DNA of 45,066 nucleotides from an uncultured Bacilli bacterium (lineage in GTDB: Bacteria; Bacillota_I; Bacilli_A; RF39; UBA660), in the NCBI GenBank assembly GCA_947632455.1, contig CANRPK010000007.1, positions 1-45,066 of the forward strand, written 5' to 3'. A program made the translations under genes and the position numbers. Shown here piece by piece: positions 15,731-24,400 of this stretch. Every line of letters begins with the position of its first letter. The stretch's first letter is position 1. Below the pieces are notes generated by a model that searched no databases, was not told where the DNA came from, and saw only the letters and a list, made by a program, of their open reading frames with translations.

Positions 15731-17034
15731 AAGCTGCTAGCGGTACTCCATGTAGTGGAGATGCTTGTCATATTAGAGCTACAATCGTTGGAAGCAAAGA
15801 AGGTTCTGAAACTGCTACATATGGTGATTTAACTGATGTTGTTGCAGAAATTAAAGATCGTGTTGATACTGACGGTGAAAAAATCACTAAAGTAGATATT
15901 ACATTATTAGCTGATACAGTATTATCTGGTTCAGATACCTTTAAAACAGATGGACAAACTCATGGAACTGGTATTACTTGTCCAGTTACAATTAATTTAG
16001 CTGGTTATGAACTTGATGTACAAGTTGCTAGCCCATTTGTTGTAGTAAAAGGAGGAAGTTTAACTATCAATGGTAGTGGAACTGGAAGCCAAGTTGCAGG
16101 TACAGTTACTACATTAGTTAGTGTACAACGTGGTGGAACTTTTAAAACTACTGGTAAAGTTACTTATGCATTAGATGATAATGATACATTTGTTGTAGCT
16201 GATGGTACTACTGCGTCAAGTGGAAGAATTACAATTATAACTGATGCATCAACAACAGTTGAATCAGCTAAAGTTGCTTTTGATACAACAGCATATGCTG
16301 ATATAACAGTTGCTGGTAATTATGATCTTCAAGAACAATTAGTTAAAGTTGGAACTAATAATTCAAAAGTAAACGCAAGTGTTATTAATGTAAATGCTAC
16401 TACTTCATCAGTAAAAGCTAATGCATTATTAGTTGGAGGTTATGCTAAATTAACTGTTAATGGTGGTAAATATACTGCTGATGGAGCTGATAATAGTGTA
16501 GTGTCAATTACTGCTATTTCTGATGTAACTATTAATAATGGTACATTTACAGCTACTTCTGGTTCTTCTACTCTTGACACAGGTTATGCTGTACGTTTAG
16601 GCGCAGGTGCAACTATTAAGATTAATGGTGGTACATTTACTAGTGGTGAAGATACAGTTACTCGTGAATATTTACCTGCATTATTTATTACTGATATAGC
16701 TAAAAATAAAGGTAATGTAACAGCTGGTACATTTAACTACGGAATGGTAGCTTCAAGCACTACTTCTGGTGGAGAAGGAAACCCTGATGCTGATAAAAAT
16801 ACGGAAGATTTAGTAGCTACTACTTCAACTTATACAGTTAATAAAGATGATAAAACTGTAGTTGTTAAAGCTGGCGCTGCTAGTGACCCTGAAAAAGATC
16901 CTGAAAAACCTGGTACAAGTGATGACCAACCTAGCGAAAATCCTAAAACTTTTGATGCTATTGGTAGTTTAGTTACTATGGCAATCTCTAGTTTAGGTGT
17001 TGTTGGAACAGCAACTAAAAAAATGTTCAAATAA
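15658..17034 (+). CDS. Secreted beta-helix surface protein 2, paralogue of the preceding gene
   Basis: 458 aa. The signal peptide is identical to that of gene 1 up to GTA, then KAASGTPCSGDACHIRATIVGS. The same beta-helix motifs appear (LTVNGGKYTA, VTINNGTFTA, IKINGGTFTSG) but the central ~350 residues have diverged by many substitutions and small indels. The C-terminus from NPKTFDAIG onward is identical. TTG start with AAAGGAGAT. Its own promoter and terminator make it an independent unit. The pattern of constant ends and variable centre fits a recently duplicated, recombining surface antigen pair. Confidence 0.85.
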   Translation: MKNLKRMLGLLVVSVMAISVMGTAKAASGTPCSGDACHIRATIVGSKEGSETATYGDLTDVVAEIKDRVDTDGEKITKVDITLLADTVLSGSDTFKTDGQTHGTGITCPVTINLAGYELDVQVASPFVVVKGGSLTINGSGTGSQVAGTVTTLVSVQRGGTFKTTGKVTYALDDNDTFVVADGTTASSGRITIITDASTTVESAKVAFDTTAYADITVAGNYDLQEQLVKVGTNNSKVNASVINVNATTSSVKANALLVGGYAKLTVNGGKYTADGADNSVVSITAISDVTINNGTFTATSGSSTLDTGYAVRLGAGATIKINGGTFTSGEDTVTREYLPALFITDIAKNKGNVTAGTFNYGMVASSTTSGGEGNPDADKNTEDLVATTSTYTVNKDDKTVVVKAGAASDPEKDPEKPGTSDDQPSENPKTFDAIGSLVTMAISSLGVVGTATKKMFK

Positions 17035-17088
17035 AAAAACCTAATAATTTTTTAAGACGAGCTTTTTTCCTCGTCTTTATTTTTTTAT
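16809..17088 (+). repeat. 3' direct repeat, copy 2
   Basis: Partner of 15175-15458. Confidence 0.9.
17054..17087 (+). terminator. Terminator of surface protein gene 2
   Basis: Stem AAGACGAG/CTCGTCTT and T run, identical to the one after gene 1. Confidence 0.9.
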
Positions 17089-17115
17089 GCTCTTTTATTA
17101 TATTTAAATTTATAT

Positions 17116-17121
17116 TATAAT
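17116..17121 (+). promoter_or_regulatory. Probable -10 box for the SDR-flavoprotein operon
   Basis: TATAAT 20 bp before the start; TTTTAT at the -35 position is poor. Confidence 0.4.
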
Positions 17122-17140
17122 AATTTATATGGAGGATATT

Positions 17141-17893
17141 ATGGATAATAAAGTAGTAATTATAACTGGTGGAGGTAAAGGTATTGGTTATGGGGTAGCA
17201 GAAGCTTTTGCTGAAGAAGGTTATAATATTGTAATAACAGGAAGAACTAAAGATACTTTAGATGAGGCTAAGCATAAATTAGAAGATAAATATAAAGTTA
17301 AAGTTTTAGCTTTAGTTGGAGATGGTAGTGATGAACAAGCTGTTAGAGAAGTTGTACAAACAACAATTAAAGAATTTGGAAAAATAAATGTATTAATTAA
17401 TAATGCACAAGCTTCTAAATCAGGAAAGATGCTAGTAGAACACACAGATGAAGATTTTTTATTAGCAATAAATTCAGGACTTATGGCAGCATTTCATTAT
17501 ATGAGAGAGTGTTTTAATTATTTAAAAGAAACTCAAGGATCAGTAATAAATTTTGCTAGTGGAGCAGGATTATTTGGAAGAGTTGGGCAATCTAGTTATG
17601 CGGCAGCTAAAGAAGGTATTAGAGGTTTAAGTCGAGTAGCGGCTACAGAGTGGGGTGCCTATAATATCAACGTAAATGTCGTTTGCCCTTTAGTTATGAC
17701 TTCACAACTTGCAAGTTGGAAAGAAGAATATCCCGAAGCATATAACAAAACAATTCAAGGAATACCGATGGGAAGATTTGGCGATGCTAAAGAAGATATA
17801 GGAAGAGTTTGTGTATTTTTAGCTAGTAAAGATGCAGCTTATTTAAGTGGAGAGACAATTACTTTACAAGGAGCATCAGGACTTAGACCTTAA
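17141..17893 (+). CDS. Short-chain dehydrogenase/reductase
   Basis: 250 aa classical SDR. TGGGKGIG is the NAD(P)-binding loop; NNAQ replaces the usual NNAG. The catalytic set is FASGAG...SYAAAK, with Ser 13 residues before Tyr and the YxxxK lysine. The C-terminal FLASKDAAYLSGETITLQGASGL is typical of 3-oxoacyl-ACP-reductase- or dienoyl-CoA-reductase-like members. Substrate cannot be deduced. ATG 17141 has GGAGG 5 bp upstream; an earlier ATG at 17129 has no ribosome site. It is probably cotranscribed with the two flavoproteins that follow. Confidence 0.85.
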   Translation: MDNKVVIITGGGKGIGYGVAEAFAEEGYNIVITGRTKDTLDEAKHKLEDKYKVKVLALVGDGSDEQAVREVVQTTIKEFGKINVLINNAQASKSGKMLVEHTDEDFLLAINSGLMAAFHYMRECFNYLKETQGSVINFASGAGLFGRVGQSSYAAAKEGIRGLSRVAATEWGAYNINVNVVCPLVMTSQLASWKEEYPEAYNKTIQGIPMGRFGDAKEDIGRVCVFLASKDAAYLSGETITLQGASGLRP

Positions 17894-17907
17894 AAAGTGG
17901 TGAGATA

Positions 17908-19107
17908 ATGAAAGTATTAATAATTGGAGCGGGCGCTTCAGGTTTAGTTACGGCTATTAGACTTAAAGAAAGAAATATAGATGTAACTATTATAGAAAAG
18001 AACAATAAAATTGGGAAAAAATTACTATTAACGGGAAATGGTAGATGTAATTTTTGGAATGAAGAACAAAATATAAATAAATACTATGCTAGCGATTTAG
18101 ATATTTTACAAAAGATAATTGATTTAAAAATAAATGAAGTATTACCTTTTTTTGATAGTTTAGGAATTAAAGCTAAAGTTATTAACAACTATTATTATCC
18201 TTATTCTAATCAAGCTATTAGTATAGTTAATGCGATGGCTAGAAAAATAGAAAAATTAGGAATTAAGATAAAATTAGAAGAAGAAGTATTAGATATAGTT
18301 AAAAAAGATAAATTTATAGTTACTACTAATAAAGATAAATATGAATTTGATAAAGTTGTTTTAGCGATGGGAAGTAAAGCTTGTCCTAAAACGGGAAGTG
18401 ATGGATTGGGATATACTTTAGCTAAAAAATTAGGACATACGATAAATGAAGTTTTACCATCTTTAGTTTATTTAATTGGAGAAGATCATTATTATAAAAA
18501 ATGGGATGGGGTTAGAAGTGAAGCTATTTTAACATTAATAGAAGATGGAAAAGTTATTAAAAAAGAACAGGGAGAAGTACAATTTACAAAATTAGGAATA
18601 AGTGGAATATGTACTTTTAATTTAAGTGGATATATTGCTAAAGGGTTAAGTTTAAATAAAAAAGAAGAGGTTTATATTAATTTAGTTCCTTGGTTTAAAG
18701 AAGATAATTTTAAAAAATTTTTAGATGAACAAAATAAAAAACTTAAGGGATATACAATTAAAGAAATTTTAGAAGGGTTTTTAAATTATAAATTAGTTAA
18801 TTTAATTTTAGATTTATTACATATTAAAGATGAAGATTATTGGGAAAATATAAATCAAGATTTATTAGTTGAGTATTTAGTAAATTTTCCTTTTAAAGTT
18901 AAAGATATAGGAGATTTTGCTAATGCACAAATATGTTTTGGGGGAATTCCTTTAAAAGAAGTTAATTATGAAAATTTAGAAAGTAAATTAGTAAAAGGTT
19001 TATATTTTACAGGAGAAATATTAGATGCGCATGGTGATTGTGGAGGATATAATTTAGGTCTTTGTTGGATTAGTGGATTAATTGTGGGTGATAAGCTTAA
19101 TGATTAG
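17908..19107 (+). CDS. HI0933/BaiN-like NAD(P)/FAD-dependent oxidoreductase
   Basis: 399 aa flavoprotein. The FAD dinucleotide fold is KVLIIGAGASGLVTAIRL at the N-terminus. The family signature KIGKKLLLTGNGRCNFWN follows, then VVLAMGSKACPKTGSDGLGYTLAKKLGH, VQFTKLGISG and the C-terminal FTGEILDAHGDCGGYNLGLCWISG. The reaction of this family is not settled; some relatives reduce bile-acid intermediates, but that cannot be claimed here. It starts 14 bp after the SDR stop and overlaps the next gene by 8 bp. Confidence 0.85.
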   Translation: MKVLIIGAGASGLVTAIRLKERNIDVTIIEKNNKIGKKLLLTGNGRCNFWNEEQNINKYYASDLDILQKIIDLKINEVLPFFDSLGIKAKVINNYYYPYSNQAISIVNAMARKIEKLGIKIKLEEEVLDIVKKDKFIVTTNKDKYEFDKVVLAMGSKACPKTGSDGLGYTLAKKLGHTINEVLPSLVYLIGEDHYYKKWDGVRSEAILTLIEDGKVIKKEQGEVQFTKLGISGICTFNLSGYIAKGLSLNKKEEVYINLVPWFKEDNFKKFLDEQNKKLKGYTIKEILEGFLNYKLVNLILDLLHIKDEDYWENINQDLLVEYLVNFPFKVKDIGDFANAQICFGGIPLKEVNYENLESKLVKGLYFTGEILDAHGDCGGYNLGLCWISGLIVGDKLND

Positions 19108-20680
19108 AGTAAAAGATATAAAAGTAGAAGTTATTAAAGATAGTACAGAAACTTTAAAGAAGAAGTTAGAAAAAATTATAGCTAGACCAATTAGAGATAT
19201 TAAAATAATAAGAAAGTCGATTGATGCTCGCAATAAAAAACAAATATTTTATGTATATACTTTGGATATAGAAATTGATAAGGAAGAAGAATTTTTAGCT
19301 AAAAACAAAAATAACAGTATTACTAAAGCTATAGAATATCATTATGAGGAACCTCAATATGGTCAAGAAAAATTAGATAGTTCAATAGTTATAGTGGGAA
19401 GTGGTCCTGCCGGTTTATTTGCCGCATATCTTTTAACATTAAAAGGTTTTAAACCAATAATTATTGAACGAGGCGAAATGATAGATAGTCGAGTTAAAAA
19501 AGTACAAGAATTTTGGGAAAATGGCAAACTTGATGAAGATTCTAATGTACAATTTGGTGAAGGTGGGGCTGGAACTTTTTCAGATGGCAAATTAAATACT
19601 TTAAGTAAAGAAGCTAAAGGGCGAGGAAACAAAGTATTAGAAGTATTTGTGGAATTTGGTGCGCCTAAAGAAATATTATATTTACAACATCCCCATATTG
19701 GGACTGATATTTTAAGAGATGTAGTAAAAAATATGCGTGATAAAATTATAAGTTTAGGGGGAGAATTTAGATATAAAACTAAATTAACTGATTTAATAAT
19801 TGAAAATAATAAATTAGAAAAGATTATAGTAAATAATACAGAAGAAATAAAATGTAATAATTTAATATTAGCTATAGGTCATAGTGCTAGAGATACTTTT
19901 TTGATGCTCTATAATCATGGATTAAAATTAGAAAGTAAAGATTTTGCAATGGGAGTTAGAATTATGCATGATCAACAAATGATAAATAATAGTCAATATG
20001 GAGATTATGCTAAATATTTACCTAATGCTAATTATAAACTGACATATACAACTAAAGAAGGACGGGGAGTTTATAGTTTTTGCATGTGTCCGGGAGGATA
20101 TGTAGTAAATGCTTCAAGTGAAGCAAATAGATTAACAATTAATGGAATGAGCAATTATAAAAGAGATAGTGGAATAGCTAATAGTGCAATAGTGGTGCAA
20201 GTTACAAAAAAAGATTTTGGCGATAAAGTATTAGATGGTATGGAGTTTCAAAGGAAATTAGAAGCAAAAACTTATGAAGCTTGTCAAGGGAAAATTCCTA
20301 TGCAAACATGGAAGGATTTTAAACTTAATAGGGTATCACAAAATTTAGGCGAGGTAATACCACAAGTTAAAGGAAAGTATTGTTTAGAAAATGTTGGAGA
20401 GATTTTACCAAAATTTATTACGGAGGCAATAAAAGAAGCAATGCCTAATTTTGATAAAAAGATTGAAGGATTTGCCAAAGATGATGCTTTAATATGTGCT
20501 TTAGAAGCTAGAACTTCTTCACCAATTAGAATTGTTAGAGATAATAATATGGAAAGTTCTATCAAAGGTATATATCCGATTGGAGAAGGTTCCGGATATA
20601 CAGGAGGAATTACTACTAGTGCTATAGATGGTTTAAAAGTGGCCGAGGTATTAACTAGTAAATATCAAAAAATAGATTAA
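19100..20680 (+). CDS. Uncharacterised FAD-dependent dehydrogenase (COG2509 type)
   Basis: 526 aa. An N-terminal ~95-residue domain (IRVKDIKVEV, DARNKKQIFYVYTLDIEI) precedes the FAD-binding fold IVIVGSGPAGLFAAYLLTLKG. The family marks VQFGEGGAGTFSDGKLNT and GVRIMHDQQMIN follow. The C-terminal YPIGEGSGYTGGITTSAIDGLKVA closes the flavin site. Length is normal. ATG 19100 lies inside the end of the previous gene with GGTGAT 7 bp upstream, so the two flavoproteins are translationally coupled. Physiological substrate unknown. Confidence 0.85.
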   Translation: MIRVKDIKVEVIKDSTETLKKKLEKIIARPIRDIKIIRKSIDARNKKQIFYVYTLDIEIDKEEEFLAKNKNNSITKAIEYHYEEPQYGQEKLDSSIVIVGSGPAGLFAAYLLTLKGFKPIIIERGEMIDSRVKKVQEFWENGKLDEDSNVQFGEGGAGTFSDGKLNTLSKEAKGRGNKVLEVFVEFGAPKEILYLQHPHIGTDILRDVVKNMRDKIISLGGEFRYKTKLTDLIIENNKLEKIIVNNTEEIKCNNLILAIGHSARDTFLMLYNHGLKLESKDFAMGVRIMHDQQMINNSQYGDYAKYLPNANYKLTYTTKEGRGVYSFCMCPGGYVVNASSEANRLTINGMSNYKRDSGIANSAIVVQVTKKDFGDKVLDGMEFQRKLEAKTYEACQGKIPMQTWKDFKLNRVSQNLGEVIPQVKGKYCLENVGEILPKFITEAIKEAMPNFDKKIEGFAKDDALICALEARTSSPIRIVRDNNMESSIKGIYPIGEGSGYTGGITTSAIDGLKVAEVLTSKYQKID

Positions 20681-20722
20681 AAAAATGGTTCGATTAATTA
20701 AATAATTTTTCGAACCATTTTT
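20681..20722. terminator. Bidirectional terminator between the flavoprotein operon and tetR
   Basis: 12-bp perfect stem AAAAATGGTTCG/CGAACCATTTTT with an 18-nt loop that contains the tetR stop codon; usable from both sides. Confidence 0.8.
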
Positions 20723-21245
20723 GCATATTATAGAGAATATCATCTAAAGAATAAGTACTTTCATGACGGAAATATTTGATTATTTCTAAGACTATACCAT
20801 TTACTAAGAAAGAAACATCAATACTTAAATATTGATTAGGATATGTATCTTTTAGAGCATCATAAATTTTATTTCTGGCAATTTTATTTAATTTTTCTAA
20901 AAATAAAAGAGATTCATCCGTGGATAATAATAATTTATAAGTTTCTTCATTTTCTTTGAGACATTTAATAATATTATTAAAATATTCTAAAATGTCTTTT
21001 TTAGAGTGTAATTTTAAATCGTCACTACATAAAAGATCAATGGTTTGCATCTGATAATCGTTAGCAACAGCATATATATTATCGTAGTGAGTATAAAAAG
21101 TACTGCGAGTAATACCAGCTTTTTGAACTAACTGGGTGACAGTTATTTTTTCTAATTGCTTTTTTTCATTAATTAATTCAGCAAAAGTTTGTTTAATTAA
21201 GTTACGTGTTTTAAGAGAAGAAGAATTTAGACATTTTACTTTCAT
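20694..21245 (-). CDS. TetR/AcrR-family repressor of the adjacent MMPL exporter gene
   Basis: 183 aa. The N-terminal helix-turn-helix is TRNLIKQTFAELINEKKQLEKITVTQLVQKAGITRSTFYTHYDN. The ligand domain resembles the C-terminal TetR type seen in DhaS-like and exporter-linked regulators. It is divergently transcribed from the MMPL gene, and a perfect 22-bp palindrome lies between them, so repression of the exporter and possibly itself is the expected role. The inducer is unknown. ATG with AAAGAAAGG upstream. Confidence 0.85.
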   Translation of the reverse strand: MKVKCLNSSSLKTRNLIKQTFAELINEKKQLEKITVTQLVQKAGITRSTFYTHYDNIYAVANDYQMQTIDLLCSDDLKLHSKKDILEYFNNIIKCLKENEETYKLLLSTDESLLFLEKLNKIARNKIYDALKDTYPNQYLSIDVSFLVNGIVLEIIKYFRHESTYSLDDILYNMQKWFEKLFN

Positions 21246-21281
21246 ATATAAAACCTTTCTTTAAATAAATAATGTATAAAT

Positions 21282-21290
21282 ATTATAACA
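21282..21290 (-). promoter_or_regulatory. tetR extended -10 promoter
   Basis: TGT-TATAAT on the minus strand (21290-21282), about 37 bp before the start codon; the -35 (TTTTTA at 17 bp) is poor. Confidence 0.5.
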
Positions 21291-21324
21291 GATTATTATA
21301 GGAATAAAAAGGCATTTTTATTAA

Positions 21325-21346
21325 AAGTGTCTAAATTTAGACACTT
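21325..21346. promoter_or_regulatory. Perfect 22-bp palindromic operator, probable TetR site
   Basis: Half-site AAGTGTCTAAA followed directly by its exact reverse complement. It lies between tetR and the MMPL gene and overlaps where the -35 of a TATACT -10 box (21357-21362) would be, so binding should block exporter transcription. Confidence 0.85.
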
Positions 21347-21426
21347 ATGATAAATTTATACTATTAATATATATTTTTTAATAATATAATGTAGCATGGC
21401 ACTAAAAAAGAAAGGGAGATAAGTGT

Positions 21427-24400
21427 TTGAAAAAAATTACAGATTTTATAATTAACAAAAGATATTTTATTTTAGTTTTATTTGGGTGTTTAACAATCTT
21501 TTGTGCAATATTATCTAATAAAGTTAATATTAATCATGATATAGCAAAATATTTACCTGATACTTCCGAGACTAGAATAGGAATGAACATTATGGAAGAG
21601 GAATTTGATGAGATAAGTAACTTAGATATAATGTTTGAAGATTTAAATGAAGATGAGAAAAAGGTAATAAAAGAAGAATTATTAAATATTAAGGGAATAG
21701 ATAGTGTTGATTATGATAATACCGATGAATATAATAAAGATAATTATACTCTATATACAATTACAATAAAAGATAAAGCGGATTCTAAACTTGCGGAAGA
21801 AGTTTATAAAAAAATTGAAGAAAAATATCAAGATTATACTTTTTATACTAGTGGAAGTATAGCGGAAGCTAATAAAACAGTATTACCATTTGGAATAATT
21901 GTATTAGCCGTGGTAAGTGCTTTAGTGATACTTTTAGTTATGTGTGAATCTTATGTCGAACCTTTTTTATTTTTAATATCTATTTTGATGGCTGTAGTAT
22001 TAAATAAAGGAACTAATGTTATATTTCCTAGTGTTTCTAATATAACTAATTCGATTGTAGCAATATTACAAATGGCTTTATCTATGGATTATTCGATTAT
22101 GTTAATGAACAGATATGATCAAGAAAAACAAACAGAAAAAGATAAAGTAAAAGCTATGAAAAAGGCTTTATATAAAGCTTTTAGTGCAATATCAAGTAGT
22201 TCTATTACGACGATTGTAGGGTTACTTGCTTTAGTATTTATGAGTTTTAAAATAGGTAAAGATTTAGGATTTATTTTAGCTAAGGGAGTATTATTTAGTT
22301 TAATATGTATTTTCTTAGTATTACCAGCATTAATATTAATATTTGATAAATGGATAGTTAAAACTAAGAAGAAAAGTCCTAAAATTAATTTAGATAAATT
22401 AGGTAAGTTTAGTTATAAAATTAGATATGGGGCAGTATTCTTATTTATTATAATTTTTCTTACTAGTTTTATGTTAAAAGGAAATTTAGGAATTGATTAT
22501 ACTGATGCCCAGGATTCAGTGGTAGGTCAAGTATTTGAAGAAAATAATCAGATAGCAATTATATATAAAAATGAAGAAGAAGATAAATTAAAAGACTATT
22601 TAAAGAATTTAGAAGATAACAAAAAAGTAAAAGAAGTTTTAGGATATAGTAATACGATAAATGAAAAACTAGCTTATAATATGTTAAATAGTAAATTAAA
22701 AGATTTAGGTTCTTCAGTAGAGGTAGAAGATTATTTATTAAAAATATTATATTATGATTATTATAATTCTAATAATGATATTAAAATATCAATGGATGAT
22801 TTTATTAATTTTATAGAAAAAGAAGTTTATAATAATGATACAGCTAGTAAAAAAATTGATGATCAGATGAAAAAAGATATTAATAGATTAAAAAATTTTA
22901 TTACAACAAATGAAATTAATAAAAAAAGATCAAAGAAAGAAATAGCTAGTATTTTAGAAATAGATCAAAAGAAAATTGATGATGTTTTTATTTATTATCT
23001 ATCTAAGAATAATAATATTAAATTAGATATGCAAGAATTTGTTAATTTTATGAATAATGATGTATTAACAGATAATAAATATGCTTCTAAAATTGATAAG
23101 GCTAGTAAAGATAAATTGAAAACTTTAACTAAATTTGTTGATGTTCAGACTATTCAAACTAAAATGAGTAGTAAAGAAATGGCTGAATTATTTGATATGG
23201 ATGCTTCTATGATGGAACAATTATATCAATATTATATTTTAAAAGATTATACTAATATTAATTTATCGATTAATGATTTTGCTAATTTTGTATTGGATTA
23301 TGTTATAAATGATAAAGAATATGCCAAAAGCTTTTCAAAATCCGATATAGAAAACATTAAATTATTAGCGACTTTTAGCAATTTAAATATAATTAATAAA
23401 TCTAGTACCACAGCCCAGTTAGCTAGTTTATTTAATATAAATGAAGATATGGTAAAACAATTATTATTATTAAAATATATTAATCAAAATAGTGAAAGTT
23501 TATTAAGTATACCAGAATTTATTCAAAAAACAGTAGCTATCAAAGATTATTTAAATGGAACAGATATAAGTAAATTAGAGAATTTAGTAATATTTACCAA
23601 TAAAGAAAATAATTTAAAAGAAATGACTAAAGATGAGCTAACTCGCTTATTTGGAAGTATTATGGATGTTGATGGGATATATGCCTTTAATGGAAAAACT
23701 GATGAGGAAATGACACCCAAAGAGTTTATAGATATGGCTTATACAGTAAAAAATAATGATAATATTGCATTATTAAAATTAATAATAGATGAAAGTGTAA
23801 GTGATAATCCAGTTAAGTATGGCGCTCAAGAATTAGCCAAAATATTAGAAATGCCAGATGCTTCTGTTATTAAAATATATAATTTGATAGATTATGCTAG
23901 TGGTCCTAGTTGTACACCTAGGGAATTTGTAAATATTATATTAGCGAATAAAGATTTAGAAGAAATAAAAAATAATGTAGATACTTCAACAATGGAACGT
24001 TTACAATTATTATCTACTATTATGACGAGTGCTAATAATAAAGAAGAATATTCTTATCGTTCTTTAGCCAAAGTAATAGGAATGAATTCTAGTGAAGTAA
24101 AAAAAATATATGTTTTATATGAAAGTATATATGATGGAGTTAGTATAACACCAATAGAGTTTGTAGATTTTGTACTTTTAAATCAAAATGATAGTTTATT
24201 AGTGGATAAATTAGATGAAGAAGTATTGGAAGATTTAAATTTACTTAAGACGGTAATGAATGATGTAGTGGATGATAAAAAATATGAAACTCAAGAACTT
24301 GCTAGTTTATTAAATATAGATAAAGAAGATTTAAATTTAATTTATGGCTTATATGATTTTAAATATGGAGATAAAAACTATAATATTTCTTTAAAAGATT

